The translations under genes were made by a program, and so were the position numbers. From Actinomycetota bacterium (GTDB lineage: Bacteria > Actinomycetota > Actinomycetes > S36-B12 > UBA10799): a DNA stretch of 64,000 nt. The DNA is taken from NCBI GenBank assembly GCA_020636995.1, contig JACJWU010000005.1, forward strand, positions 1-64,000, given 5' to 3'. Below the pieces are notes generated by a model, which was not told the DNA's origin, searched no databases, and saw nothing but the letters and a program-made list of their open reading frames with translations. This document shows, piece after piece, positions 54,130 to 62,903 of this stretch; positions within the stretch are counted from its first letter, which is position 1, and each line of letters opens with the position of its first letter.

Positions 54130-55107
54130 ATGCCCGAGTGTCCCCCTGAGGAGGAGAACGCCCTGCGGCGCAGCCTCCAGAAGGCCCGGAACACCACGAC
54201 GTCGGCCAAGAAATCCATCCTCAACCCACTCGGCATGCGCGGTGTGGCCGTGGAGGCCGCATTCCTCGCGACACATGTGGCGATGTACCCGTTCGGGCTG
54301 GTGGAGGACAAGTACCGCCATGCCGAGGAGCGGCACACCCTCGAAGGGCTTCCGCCGGTACAGCGCGGCCTGATCATCGGGGACGTGGAGGCGGCAGGAA
54401 CGCCGATCATCCTGATCCACGGGATCATCGACAACCACACGGTCTTCGCATTCCTGCGTAGGGCCCTCAATCGTCGCGGCTTCGGCCGGGTCATCACATT
54501 GAACTACTCGCCACTGTCGGACGACATTCCGCGGGTGGCACGCCGATTGAAGTCGCTGGTGGAGAAGGTCCGGCGCGAGACCGGCTACGAACGTGTCCAT
54601 GTGATCGGACATTCGATGGGCGGGGTCGTGGCCCGCTACTACGTGCAGTGCCTCGGCGGCGACAAGCGCGTCCACACACTGGTGACTCTCGGCTCGCCGC
54701 ACGCCGGGACCATGCCGGCCTACCTTGTGCCGCATTCGGTCGTGAAGCAGATGCGGCCAGACAGCCCGATCGTCAAGGAACTCGACGCACCGGCGGCAGG
54801 CTGTAAGACCCGGATGGTCGCAATCTGGTCCGATCTGGATCAGATGATCATCCCCAAGCGCAACGCCCGGATCGTTCACCCGGATCTCAATGCGCGCAAC
54901 GTGTTCGTTCGCGGCGTGGGACACATGTCCTTCCCTGTCGACGGCCGTGTCGTGCACGAGATCTGCACGACCCTCGCCGAACTTGATCCCGACGGATCGA
55001 CTCTGGTGCGCGGAACGACCTCGATCGGCAGCAGCACCGGGCGGATCAGCGAACCGGTTTCGGCGACGCCCTTGCGTCGGCGCACGGCCAGCAGCCTGGG
55101 TGACTGA
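54130..55107 (+). CDS. Lipase-like alpha/beta hydrolase
   Basis: 325 residues from ATG 54130. IILIHGIIDNHTVFAFL (oxyanion HG), nucleophile Ser in HVIGHSMGGVVARYYVQ (G-H-S-M-G), catalytic Asp probably in WSDLDQMI and His in GVGHMSFP. The pattern (HGIIDN, RVHTLVTLGSPHAGT, RNARIVHPDLNARNV) is that of actinobacterial esterase/lipase proteins of the LipA/EstA group. No signal peptide; the hydrophobic ATHVAMYPFGLV region near residue 45 may touch the membrane. Substrate unknown. The longer frame upstream does not resemble the family. Confidence 0.85.
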   Translation: MPECPPEEENALRRSLQKARNTTTSAKKSILNPLGMRGVAVEAAFLATHVAMYPFGLVEDKYRHAEERHTLEGLPPVQRGLIIGDVEAAGTPIILIHGIIDNHTVFAFLRRALNRRGFGRVITLNYSPLSDDIPRVARRLKSLVEKVRRETGYERVHVIGHSMGGVVARYYVQCLGGDKRVHTLVTLGSPHAGTMPAYLVPHSVVKQMRPDSPIVKELDAPAAGCKTRMVAIWSDLDQMIIPKRNARIVHPDLNARNVFVRGVGHMSFPVDGRVVHEICTTLAELDPDGSTLVRGTTSIGSSTGRISEPVSATPLRRRTASSLGD

Positions 55108-55122
55108 ACCGTCGGGCCCACG

Positions 55123-55519
55123 CGGCCGTCGGACTCTGACCTATCTGTCCACACAGGTTGGGCACGTCTGGCTCGGCATCACGTCGAGTACTTCGCCGGC
55201 TGGCTCGGACTGGTGAGCCCACGACCACGGTGCGACGCTGGGCGAGCGGGTGCCGGCAGGTCCTGGGCGCGTCGCGACGGCAATGACATGGCCGGACCGG
55301 TCCGGCAGGTCCTGCGGTGGTCATCCCACATCCCGTGAGGGATTGGCGGTCCGGTTAGAGATCGGCAGTTCGGTTAGAGATCGGCGGTCCGGTTAGAGAT
55401 CGGCGGTCCGGTTAGAGATCGGCAGTTCGGTTAGAGATACGACACTCCGGTTAGCCCTACACGGCCGTGGGACTCTAACCAACCTGCCGCCGACTAACCA
55501 AGATGCCGATCTCTAACCG
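55123..55519. repeat. 19-bp GGTTAG iteron array around a dyad
   Basis: CGGTTAGAGAT words start at 55352, 55371, 55390, 55409 and 55428 (19-bp period), with a sixth GGTTAG at 55449. Beyond a perfect CACGGCCGTG palindrome (55460-55469) the units continue in inverse orientation with the same spacing, ending in GATCTCTAACCG (55508-55519). A diverged copy of the central part (CGGCCGTCGGACTCTGACC) is at 55124-55142. It fills most of the 515-bp gene-free stretch between the lipase-like gene and the M23 gene. Confidence 0.9.
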
Positions 55520-55622
55520 GAATGCGCCAACAGATCCTGACGGGCTCCGCTACCGGTCCCAGGCTGTGCGGGCGAGGTACCAGCAACGTGCCCATGACTA
55601 CCCGGGAAGCCGGAGGCCCAAC

Positions 55623-56255
55623 TCAGAGGAACGCCGCAGGATCACGCTGGACGTCGTTCTTGATCACCTCGAAGTGCAGGTGCGGACCGCTGGAATTGCC
55701 GGTACTGCCCACCGCGCCGATGCGCTGGCCGCGCAGGACCTTCTCCCCCTTCGCGACCGCGATGCTGTTGAGATGGGCGTAGAGAGTCTCCACACCGTTG
55801 TCGTGGCGCACGATGATGTGGTTGCCGTAGGCGCCACCCCAGCCCGCCTCGACGACCTTTCCGGCGAGAGCGGAGAAGACCGGGGTCCCGGTGGCGGTGG
55901 CGAAGTCGAGACCGGTGTGATGCCCGGACGACCAGCTGCCTCCGGCCTGTCCGAAGACCGCGGTGTTGCGGTAGTTGCGGGTGGGGGTGAACATGTCGCC
56001 GCTGGACCGTTGCGCGCGCTCGCGGGCGCGCTTGGCCCGCTGCACCTCGATCTGTTTGGCCTTCTGTGCCGCCTCTGCCATGACATCCGGCTCCAACGTG
56101 GGCGGGTTCACGGGTTCCTGGGCCACAGGTGCGTCGGCCGGCTCACCGGTCGCGAGGGTCGCACCCTGACTGGTGGACACTGCGCCGACCACCAGTCCAC
56201 CCACCACTACGGCAACACTGCCGCCCTGGATGAGGTCTCCGATGCGTGTCTTCAC
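55623..56255 (-). CDS. M23 (LytM) family peptidoglycan endopeptidase
   Basis: 210 residues from GTG 56255 with AAAGG upstream. A hydrophobic segment (about 12-28) acts as signal or anchor, a coiled-coil-like Ala/Lys/Arg stretch (about 58-78) follows, then the LytM domain: first zinc ligands in HHTGLDFA (H-x3-D), SALAGKVVEAGWGGAYGN, and HLHFEV near the C terminus (H-x-H). All zinc and catalytic residues are present. It would cut peptide cross-links of the cell wall. 14 bp after a second M23 gene. Confidence 0.9.
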   Translation of the reverse strand: MKTRIGDLIQGGSVAVVVGGLVVGAVSTSQGATLATGEPADAPVAQEPVNPPTLEPDVMAEAAQKAKQIEVQRAKRARERAQRSSGDMFTPTRNYRNTAVFGQAGGSWSSGHHTGLDFATATGTPVFSALAGKVVEAGWGGAYGNHIIVRHDNGVETLYAHLNSIAVAKGEKVLRGQRIGAVGSTGNSSGPHLHFEVIKNDVQRDPAAFL

Positions 56256-56269
56256 TGCTATGCCTTTCG

Positions 56270-56776
56270 TCACTCGCCACGCAGATGCGGGCGGGGGTCG
56301 AGTTTCTTGCCGTTCTTCGAACGGACCTCGAAATGCAGGTGGGGACCGGTGGAGTTGCCGGTGCTGCCGACCTTGCCGATCTTCTGACCAGCTGTGACCT
56401 TCTTGCCCTTCCGGACCAGGGTCTTGGACATGTGGCCGTACAGGCTGCGCTTGCCGTTCTTGTGCTTGATGATCACGGCCTTGCCGTAGGCACCGGCCCA
56501 GCCGGAGAACACGACCTTGCCGTCCGCCACGGCGTTCACCCGGGTGCCGCGCGGGGCGGAGAAGTCCAGGCCGGTGTGCCGGCCAGAGGACCACAGGCGA
56601 CCGCGCTGACCGAACTTGGCGGACAGTTTGTAGTTGCGGGTCGGGAGCTTGGTGAAGGTCGCGGCACTGGCCACGGACTGTCGATCGGAATCGGCGTGGG
56701 CGGGGGTCGCAACAGCGGGGATCAAAAGCCCTGCGGCAACTCCGGCACCCAGGACGGGGATGAGCGTCTTCTTCAT
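56270..56776 (-). CDS. Secreted M23 (LytM) family peptidase
   Basis: 168 residues: signal peptide (1-28, AHA cleavage) and a compact LytM domain with RHTGLDFSAP (H-x3-D), VFSGWAGAYG and HLHFEVRSKNG. It shares GSTGNS(S/T)GPHLHFEV with the gene 14 bp downstream, so the two are tandem paralogues. Upstream, GGTCAGG and CCTGACC flank a 15-nt loop just before the ATG and might form a translation-affecting hairpin. Confidence 0.9.
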   Translation of the reverse strand: MKKTLIPVLGAGVAAGLLIPAVATPAHADSDRQSVASAATFTKLPTRNYKLSAKFGQRGRLWSSGRHTGLDFSAPRGTRVNAVADGKVVFSGWAGAYGKAVIIKHKNGKRSLYGHMSKTLVRKGKKVTAGQKIGKVGSTGNSTGPHLHFEVRSKNGKKLDPRPHLRGE

Positions 56777-56901
56777 GGTCAGGTTCTGCTCGGTGCAGGC
56801 CTGACCTAATCGGGATTAATCGGGCAAAAGACTCATAACGGGCGTGACCTCACCCACTCGGGTGTGTGCGCAGTCACGGTGCCCGGCCCACCGATGCGGC
56901 G

Positions 56902-57072
56902 TCAGCCGGTCTTGCGACGAAAGCCCGGACCACCACTGCCGCCGTCCCCGGGCCCCTGGTTCTTCGGTCCGCCGCCCTTGTGGTGGTCCTCATGCTCCAC
57001 ACCTGGATCGTGGGACTTCTTGCGATCCAGCGCCTCACGCATCTTGGCCTTGATGTCCTCGTTGTCGGTCAT
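56902..57072 (-). CDS. Small DUF5302-like protein
   Basis: 56 residues, too short for many gene callers. Starts MTDNEDIKAKMREALDRKK, continues with a His/Gly/Pro-rich middle (EHEDHHKGGGPK) and ends PGFRRKTG. The pattern, a short amphipathic K/R-helix, Gly-rich linker and FRRK-(S/T)-G end, is that of DUF5302 proteins of actinomycetes. Function unknown; basic and probably nucleic-acid associated. AAAGGGTGG precedes the ATG. 27 bp after pcrA on the same strand. Confidence 0.78.
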   Translation of the reverse strand: MTDNEDIKAKMREALDRKKSHDPGVEHEDHHKGGGPKNQGPGDGGSGGPGFRRKTG

Positions 57073-57099
57073 GGGCCACCCTTTCGCTCTGCCCTCAAC

Positions 57100-59307
57100 C
57101 TACAACTTCTCGACCGGCGCATACCTGAGCAGCAAACGCTTCACGCCTTCGCTGCCGAAGTCGATGTGCGCTTCTGCCTTGTCGTCCGCACCAGCGGTGG
57201 ACACCACCGTGCCCAGACCGAACTTGGGATGTAAAACGTTGTCGCCGGCTGCAAGCGCCACGATCGGGCCAGCGGCCCTGCGTACGCTGCCGGCTGCCTG
57301 GGCCAGCGCCGGTGCCGCCCCCCTGCCACCTGCGCTGGGCCTTCGGGACAGGTCGCGCCCGGTGCGCCGCCAGTCGATCAGGTCCGCGGGCAACTCATCG
57401 AGGAATCGACTCGGTGGGTTGCCCTGTGGCGTCCCGAACTGTAGGCGCATCGCCGCCCGACTCAGGTACAGGCGCTTGCGGGCCCGCGTCACGCCCACGT
57501 ACGCCAGGCGCCGCTCCTCCTGCAATTCCACGGGGTCGTCCAGAGATCGCGCATGCGGGAACACCGATTCCTCCAGCCCGGTGAGGAAGACGGCATCGAA
57601 CTCCAGACCCTTCGCGGTGTGCAGCGTCATCAGCGTGACCAACCCGCCGTCGTGCTCCGGGAGATCGTCGGCCTCGGCCACCAGCGCCACCCGCTCCAGG
57701 AAGTCCGCCAACGTGCCATCCGCGTTGTCGTTGAGGAACTCGCGTGCCACCGACGCCAACTCCGCAAGGTTCTCCAGCCGGGACTCGTCCTGCGGGTCGT
57801 TCGAGGCCTGCAGTTCGGCGACCAGGCCGGATTGGTCCAATACCGCCTCCACCATCTCCTCCGGGTCTGCACCGGAGTCCAGCAGCACGCGCAGTTCGTC
57901 CACCAGAGCGAGGAAGCCACCGATCCGGGTCTCCGCCCGGGGGCCGATCCCCGTCTCCGGCGCCCGGCGCAACGCCGCTTCGAAACTGAGCTGCTCGCGT
58001 GCGGCGAAAGCCGCGACCTGCTCGACGGTCCGATCCCCGAGCCCGCGCTTCGGGACGTTGAGGATCCGCTGCAGGGCGACGTCATCCCCAGGGTTGGCCA
58101 CCACCCGCAGGTAAGCCAGTGCGTCACGGACCTCTTTGCGCTCGTAGAACCGCACGTTGCCCACGATCCGATAGCGCAGACCCGAGCGCAGCAGAACCTC
58201 CTCCAGCGGCCGCGACTGCGCGTGGGTGCGGTAGAAGACCGCGATCTCGCCGGCGTCGAGGCCGTCGGAGGTCAACGAGCGGATCTCATTGACGACGAAG
58301 GCGGCTTCATCGCGATCGTCGTCGGCCACATACCCGACGATGAGCTCGCCGTCGCCGGCGTCGGTCCAGAGCCGCTTGTCGCGCCGGCCGGTGTTGTGCG
58401 CGATCAGCGCGTTGGCCGCCGACAGGATCGTCTGGGTGGACCGGTAGTTCTGCTCGAGCAGCACGACTTCGGCACCTGGGAAGTCCTTCTCGAACTCCTC
58501 GATGTTGCGCACATCGGCGCCCCGGAAGGCATAGATCGACTGATCGGAGTCACCCACGACACACAGCTCCGCCGGATCCAGCCCCTCGGCACCGTCGCCG
58601 ACGAGTCGGCGCACCAGCTCGTATTGGGCCCGGTTGGTGTCCTGGTACTCATCGATCAACACGTGGCCGAAGAGCCGGTGGTAGTAGGCGGCAACCTCGT
58701 CGAACAACGTGAGCACGGCCACGGTGTTGCCGATCAGATCATCGAAGTCCATCGCGCCGGCGCGCTGCAGACGGTCGTTGTACATCCGGTACACGTCAGC
58801 CAGTACCTGCTGCGACTCGGTCTCGACCGTCGCCGAGAAGGCCTCGTGATCGACCAGTTCGTTCTTCAAACCCGAGATCTGGTGCTGCAGGCCACGCGGG
58901 CGGTACTTGCGGGGATCGAGATCGAGATCCTTGCCGATGGCCGTCAGCAGCCGTCGGCTGTCGTCGGTGTCGTAGATGGAGAAGGAACTCGGATAACCGA
59001 GATGGTGGCCCTGGCGGCGCAGGATCCGCACGCAGGCACTGTGGAAGGTGGACACCCACATCCGCTGACCCACCGGGCCGACCAACGCCGTCACCCGCTC
59101 CTTCATTTCGGCCGCGGCCTTGTTCGTGAAGGTGATGGCCAGGATCTCGGAGGGCACGGCCTGGCCCGTGGCTAGCAGATGCGCGATCCGGCGAGTGAGC
59201 ACGCGGGTCTTCCCCGAACCGGCGCCGGCCACGACAAGGATCGGGCTGCCGCGATGGGTGACGGCGTCGGCCTGCTGGGGGTTGAGATCGGTAAGAAGGT
59301 CGTCCAC
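57100..59307 (-). CDS. pcrA: ATP-dependent DNA helicase UvrD/PcrA
   Basis: 735 residues from GTG 59307. SF1A helicase motifs in order: LNPQQADAV (Q motif), GAGSGKTRVL (Walker A), FTNKAAAEMKER (Ia), DEYQDTN (II), VGDSDQSIYAFRGAD (III), LEQNYRST (IV), TLHTAKGLEFD (V) and YVGVTRARKRLYL (VI). A C-terminal Tudor-like segment (GDNVLHPKFGLGTVV) for RNA polymerase contact, as in PcrA. Acts in repair and replication-conflict clearing. TAGACT is 8 nt upstream of the GTG. Confidence 0.95.
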   Translation of the reverse strand: MDDLLTDLNPQQADAVTHRGSPILVVAGAGSGKTRVLTRRIAHLLATGQAVPSEILAITFTNKAAAEMKERVTALVGPVGQRMWVSTFHSACVRILRRQGHHLGYPSSFSIYDTDDSRRLLTAIGKDLDLDPRKYRPRGLQHQISGLKNELVDHEAFSATVETESQQVLADVYRMYNDRLQRAGAMDFDDLIGNTVAVLTLFDEVAAYYHRLFGHVLIDEYQDTNRAQYELVRRLVGDGAEGLDPAELCVVGDSDQSIYAFRGADVRNIEEFEKDFPGAEVVLLEQNYRSTQTILSAANALIAHNTGRRDKRLWTDAGDGELIVGYVADDDRDEAAFVVNEIRSLTSDGLDAGEIAVFYRTHAQSRPLEEVLLRSGLRYRIVGNVRFYERKEVRDALAYLRVVANPGDDVALQRILNVPKRGLGDRTVEQVAAFAAREQLSFEAALRRAPETGIGPRAETRIGGFLALVDELRVLLDSGADPEEMVEAVLDQSGLVAELQASNDPQDESRLENLAELASVAREFLNDNADGTLADFLERVALVAEADDLPEHDGGLVTLMTLHTAKGLEFDAVFLTGLEESVFPHARSLDDPVELQEERRLAYVGVTRARKRLYLSRAAMRLQFGTPQGNPPSRFLDELPADLIDWRRTGRDLSRRPSAGGRGAAPALAQAAGSVRRAAGPIVALAAGDNVLHPKFGLGTVVSTAGADDKAEAHIDFGSEGVKRLLLRYAPVEKL

Positions 59308-59315
59308 TGTCCCCG

Positions 59316-59321
59316 AGTCTA
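59316..59321 (-). promoter_or_regulatory. Possible leaderless -10 for pcrA
   Basis: TAGACT (minus strand) ends 8 nt before the GTG at 59307. Confidence 0.4.
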
Positions 59322-59329
59322 AGTGGGGG

Positions 59330-61060
59330 TCACGACGCCTTGATGACCCCCACCATCCGCAACGACACACGGCCCTTGGGGACGTCCCCGGCCACCTTCA
59401 CAGCGCGGTCATCACCGATCGCCACGACCACGAGGTCGGTCGACGAACGCTTGGACCGCACATCCACGGTGCGTGCCGCCGGGCGCTGGCCGGCACCCCA
59501 AATGGTCACGCCTCCGGCCTTCTTACGGCCTTTGGTGGTCACGGAGAGCACAACAGCCTGCGCCTTGGCCGGCACCTTGCCGGTCAGGGTCTGCTGCTTG
59601 CCCGCCTTGACCGTGCCGAGGTCCACCGATGCCGGTCGCAACCTGCCACCGCCCTGCTGTGCAGTGGTGATCCATCCGCTGAGCACGACGTTCACCGAGG
59701 TGGGCGTCTGCGCCGTGTTGGTCAGGGTGACCCGGCCATCGGAACTCGCAGCGAACACGGTGGCCGAACGCGTTCCGTTCACCACGTCGAGTGCGTCCGC
59801 CCTGGTCTTGGAACCGGGTGGCGTCACACGCACATGACCCGCCGAGGTGCCGGTGGTGTTAAGGGTCAGCACAGCACCGGTCAGGCCCTTCGGGGCGCCG
59901 GGCAGTGCGACCTCGGCGGCACCCGCCGCGGGCAGTTCAGTAGTCGCGACCACGCTGCTGGCGGCGGGTTGCCAGGTGCCCGTCTTGGCTGTTGTCGCGG
60001 CGGCGCTGGCGCGTGTGAAGTACCCCAGGACGTCCACGGCGACCCGAGCGTGACCTGCCACCGTGGCCAGCCAGATACGCCCGGTGTCGGACACCGGCAC
60101 GATGGCTGTGGCAGCACTTGTGCCGTCCATCCCCAGCGAGACGACACGGGGGCCGTTGGCGCCCGGTGCACCGGAGCCGGACAGCCAGCCCGGCGCATTC
60201 GAGGCGTAGGCGGTCACGCGTACAGCTACGGCTTGGACACCGGTCTTCGGCAGCCGTTTCTTGCCCACCACCTTCACCGGTGTGCTGCGGTCATCGCCGG
60301 ACCAGCGACGCTGCTGCAGGTAGCACCCGTTCTCGCCCTTCTTGCGGGAGTCGAACACTCGCACCGGTTTCACCGGTACGAAGGCGGCTGAGGCCTTCAG
60401 TGCCCGCGCGCGACCGCCGGGGCGGGCGACCTTGCACGCGGTGTCCAGCACCGGCGTGCCGTCCCAGTAGGAGGTCCGCCCGGCCGCGCCGTCCCAGGTC
60501 ATGGAGAAGTGCACGTGGTCGCGATGGCAGAAGGTGTCACTGCCCGATCCCTGCAGGGAATAGCAGCCCTTGAGTTCGGTCCATCCCCGATCGGGGTCGT
60601 AGGCGCGCCACATCTCGTCGCCCCACCCGATGTACATGATGCCGAGCCGCCGGGCGTTCGCCGCGGGCGTGCCGTCAGGGCCGGGTGCGGTCACCCAGTC
60701 CACGAACGCCTGGGCTTCGGCCTTCTCCGCGGGGTTGCGGAAGTCGACCATCCAGTCGACCGCGCGGCCCTCCTTGTGCTCGGAGATCGAGTCCTGGTCG
60801 CAGGCCCGTGTGATGCCGATGACCGCCTTGCCATAGGTATCCAGCAGCAGTTGTCGCAGCATCATCGCGCCCGGTCGGGCCACCGGGTCGCAGGTTGTCA
60901 TGCCCTCGTACTCGATGGGCGCATCGAGAACGGCCGGATACGGTCGTTCGGGCGGAAGCACAGCGGTCGTCTGTTTCGCGGCGACTGCCGGAGTCACGAC
61001 GGCGGCAACGGCCACCGCGAGCGCCGACAGCAGGGGAAGAATGCGTCGCACCCGAGGCAC
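59330..61060 (-). CDS. Secreted DD-peptidase-like protein with C-terminal beta modules
   Basis: 576 residues from GTG 61060. Signal peptide (about 1-28, VAA cleavage). An N-terminal domain (about 40-200) with SEHKEGRAVDWMVD and CHRDHVHFSM has the H-x-D / H-x-H zinc pattern of the VanY/ARB_07466-like peptidoglycan peptidases. The rest is two beta-rich repeats of about 160 residues, starting near VRVFDSRKKGE and with VAVRVTAYAS / VAVDVLGYF and VVLSGWITT echoes, known from secreted actinobacterial cell-wall proteins. Ends in a K/R-rich tail. Likely binds or remodels the wall. The active-site assignment is from motif only. Confidence 0.75.
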   Translation of the reverse strand: MPRVRRILPLLSALAVAVAAVVTPAVAAKQTTAVLPPERPYPAVLDAPIEYEGMTTCDPVARPGAMMLRQLLLDTYGKAVIGITRACDQDSISEHKEGRAVDWMVDFRNPAEKAEAQAFVDWVTAPGPDGTPAANARRLGIMYIGWGDEMWRAYDPDRGWTELKGCYSLQGSGSDTFCHRDHVHFSMTWDGAAGRTSYWDGTPVLDTACKVARPGGRARALKASAAFVPVKPVRVFDSRKKGENGCYLQQRRWSGDDRSTPVKVVGKKRLPKTGVQAVAVRVTAYASNAPGWLSGSGAPGANGPRVVSLGMDGTSAATAIVPVSDTGRIWLATVAGHARVAVDVLGYFTRASAAATTAKTGTWQPAASSVVATTELPAAGAAEVALPGAPKGLTGAVLTLNTTGTSAGHVRVTPPGSKTRADALDVVNGTRSATVFAASSDGRVTLTNTAQTPTSVNVVLSGWITTAQQGGGRLRPASVDLGTVKAGKQQTLTGKVPAKAQAVVLSVTTKGRKKAGGVTIWGAGQRPAARTVDVRSKRSSTDLVVVAIGDDRAVKVAGDVPKGRVSLRMVGVIKAS

Positions 61061-61182
61061 CTTGCCAGGGGCTTTCGGGGCAGTCGGGCATGTCGGCCGG
61101 GGTGTCGGTCACGAAACGGTCACGGCGAGGTGGGCCGAAAACCTCATATCTAGGACATAACGGTCAGATCTCAGGTCCCCAC

Positions 61183-61313
61183 GTACGGAACTGGTTGGCG
61201 CACCGGGGGCCTCAACCAATTCAGTACGCGACACACCGTGATTCGGCCACAATTGCGACCCCGAACCGCGTGTTACTGGTTGACGCTCCGTGCGCCCAAC
61301 CAGTTCTGTCCCG
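61183..61313. repeat. AACTGGTTGG-family repeats, locus 2
   Basis: GTACGGAACTGGTTGGCGCA (61183-61202) direct; CTCAACCAATTCAGTAC (61211-61227) inverted; TTACTGGTTGACGC near 61273 direct; GCGCCCAACCAGTTCTGTC (61292-61310) inverted. It lies between the secreted protein gene and guaA, 11.3 kb from locus 1. Confidence 0.8.
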
Positions 61314-61323
61314 TGGCGCTGAT

Positions 61324-62881
<1,558 letters not shown>

Positions 62882-62887
62882 GCGCCA

Positions 62888-62893
62888 AGTCTA
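62888..62893 (-). promoter_or_regulatory. Leaderless -10 for guaA
   Basis: TAGACT (minus strand) ends 6 nt before the ATG at 62881. The box lies in the 22-bp gap after the transporter gene stop. Confidence 0.5.
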
Positions 62894-62903
62894 GGCGGCG
62901 CCC

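Noticed and set aside
55352..55440. CRISPR array or telomere-like repeat
   Set aside because: Contiguous 19-bp repeats without spacers; GGTTAG similarity to telomeric repeats is superficial in a bacterial chromosome.
55352..55519. Plasmid or chromosomal replication origin (iterons)
   Set aside because: No rep, dnaA or partition gene is nearby, and no AT-rich unwinding region is present.
56777..56901. c-di-AMP (ydaO) riboswitch upstream of the M23 gene
   Set aside because: The location would fit, but I could not find the conserved ydaO core; only a small GGTCAGG/CCTGACC hairpin is visible.
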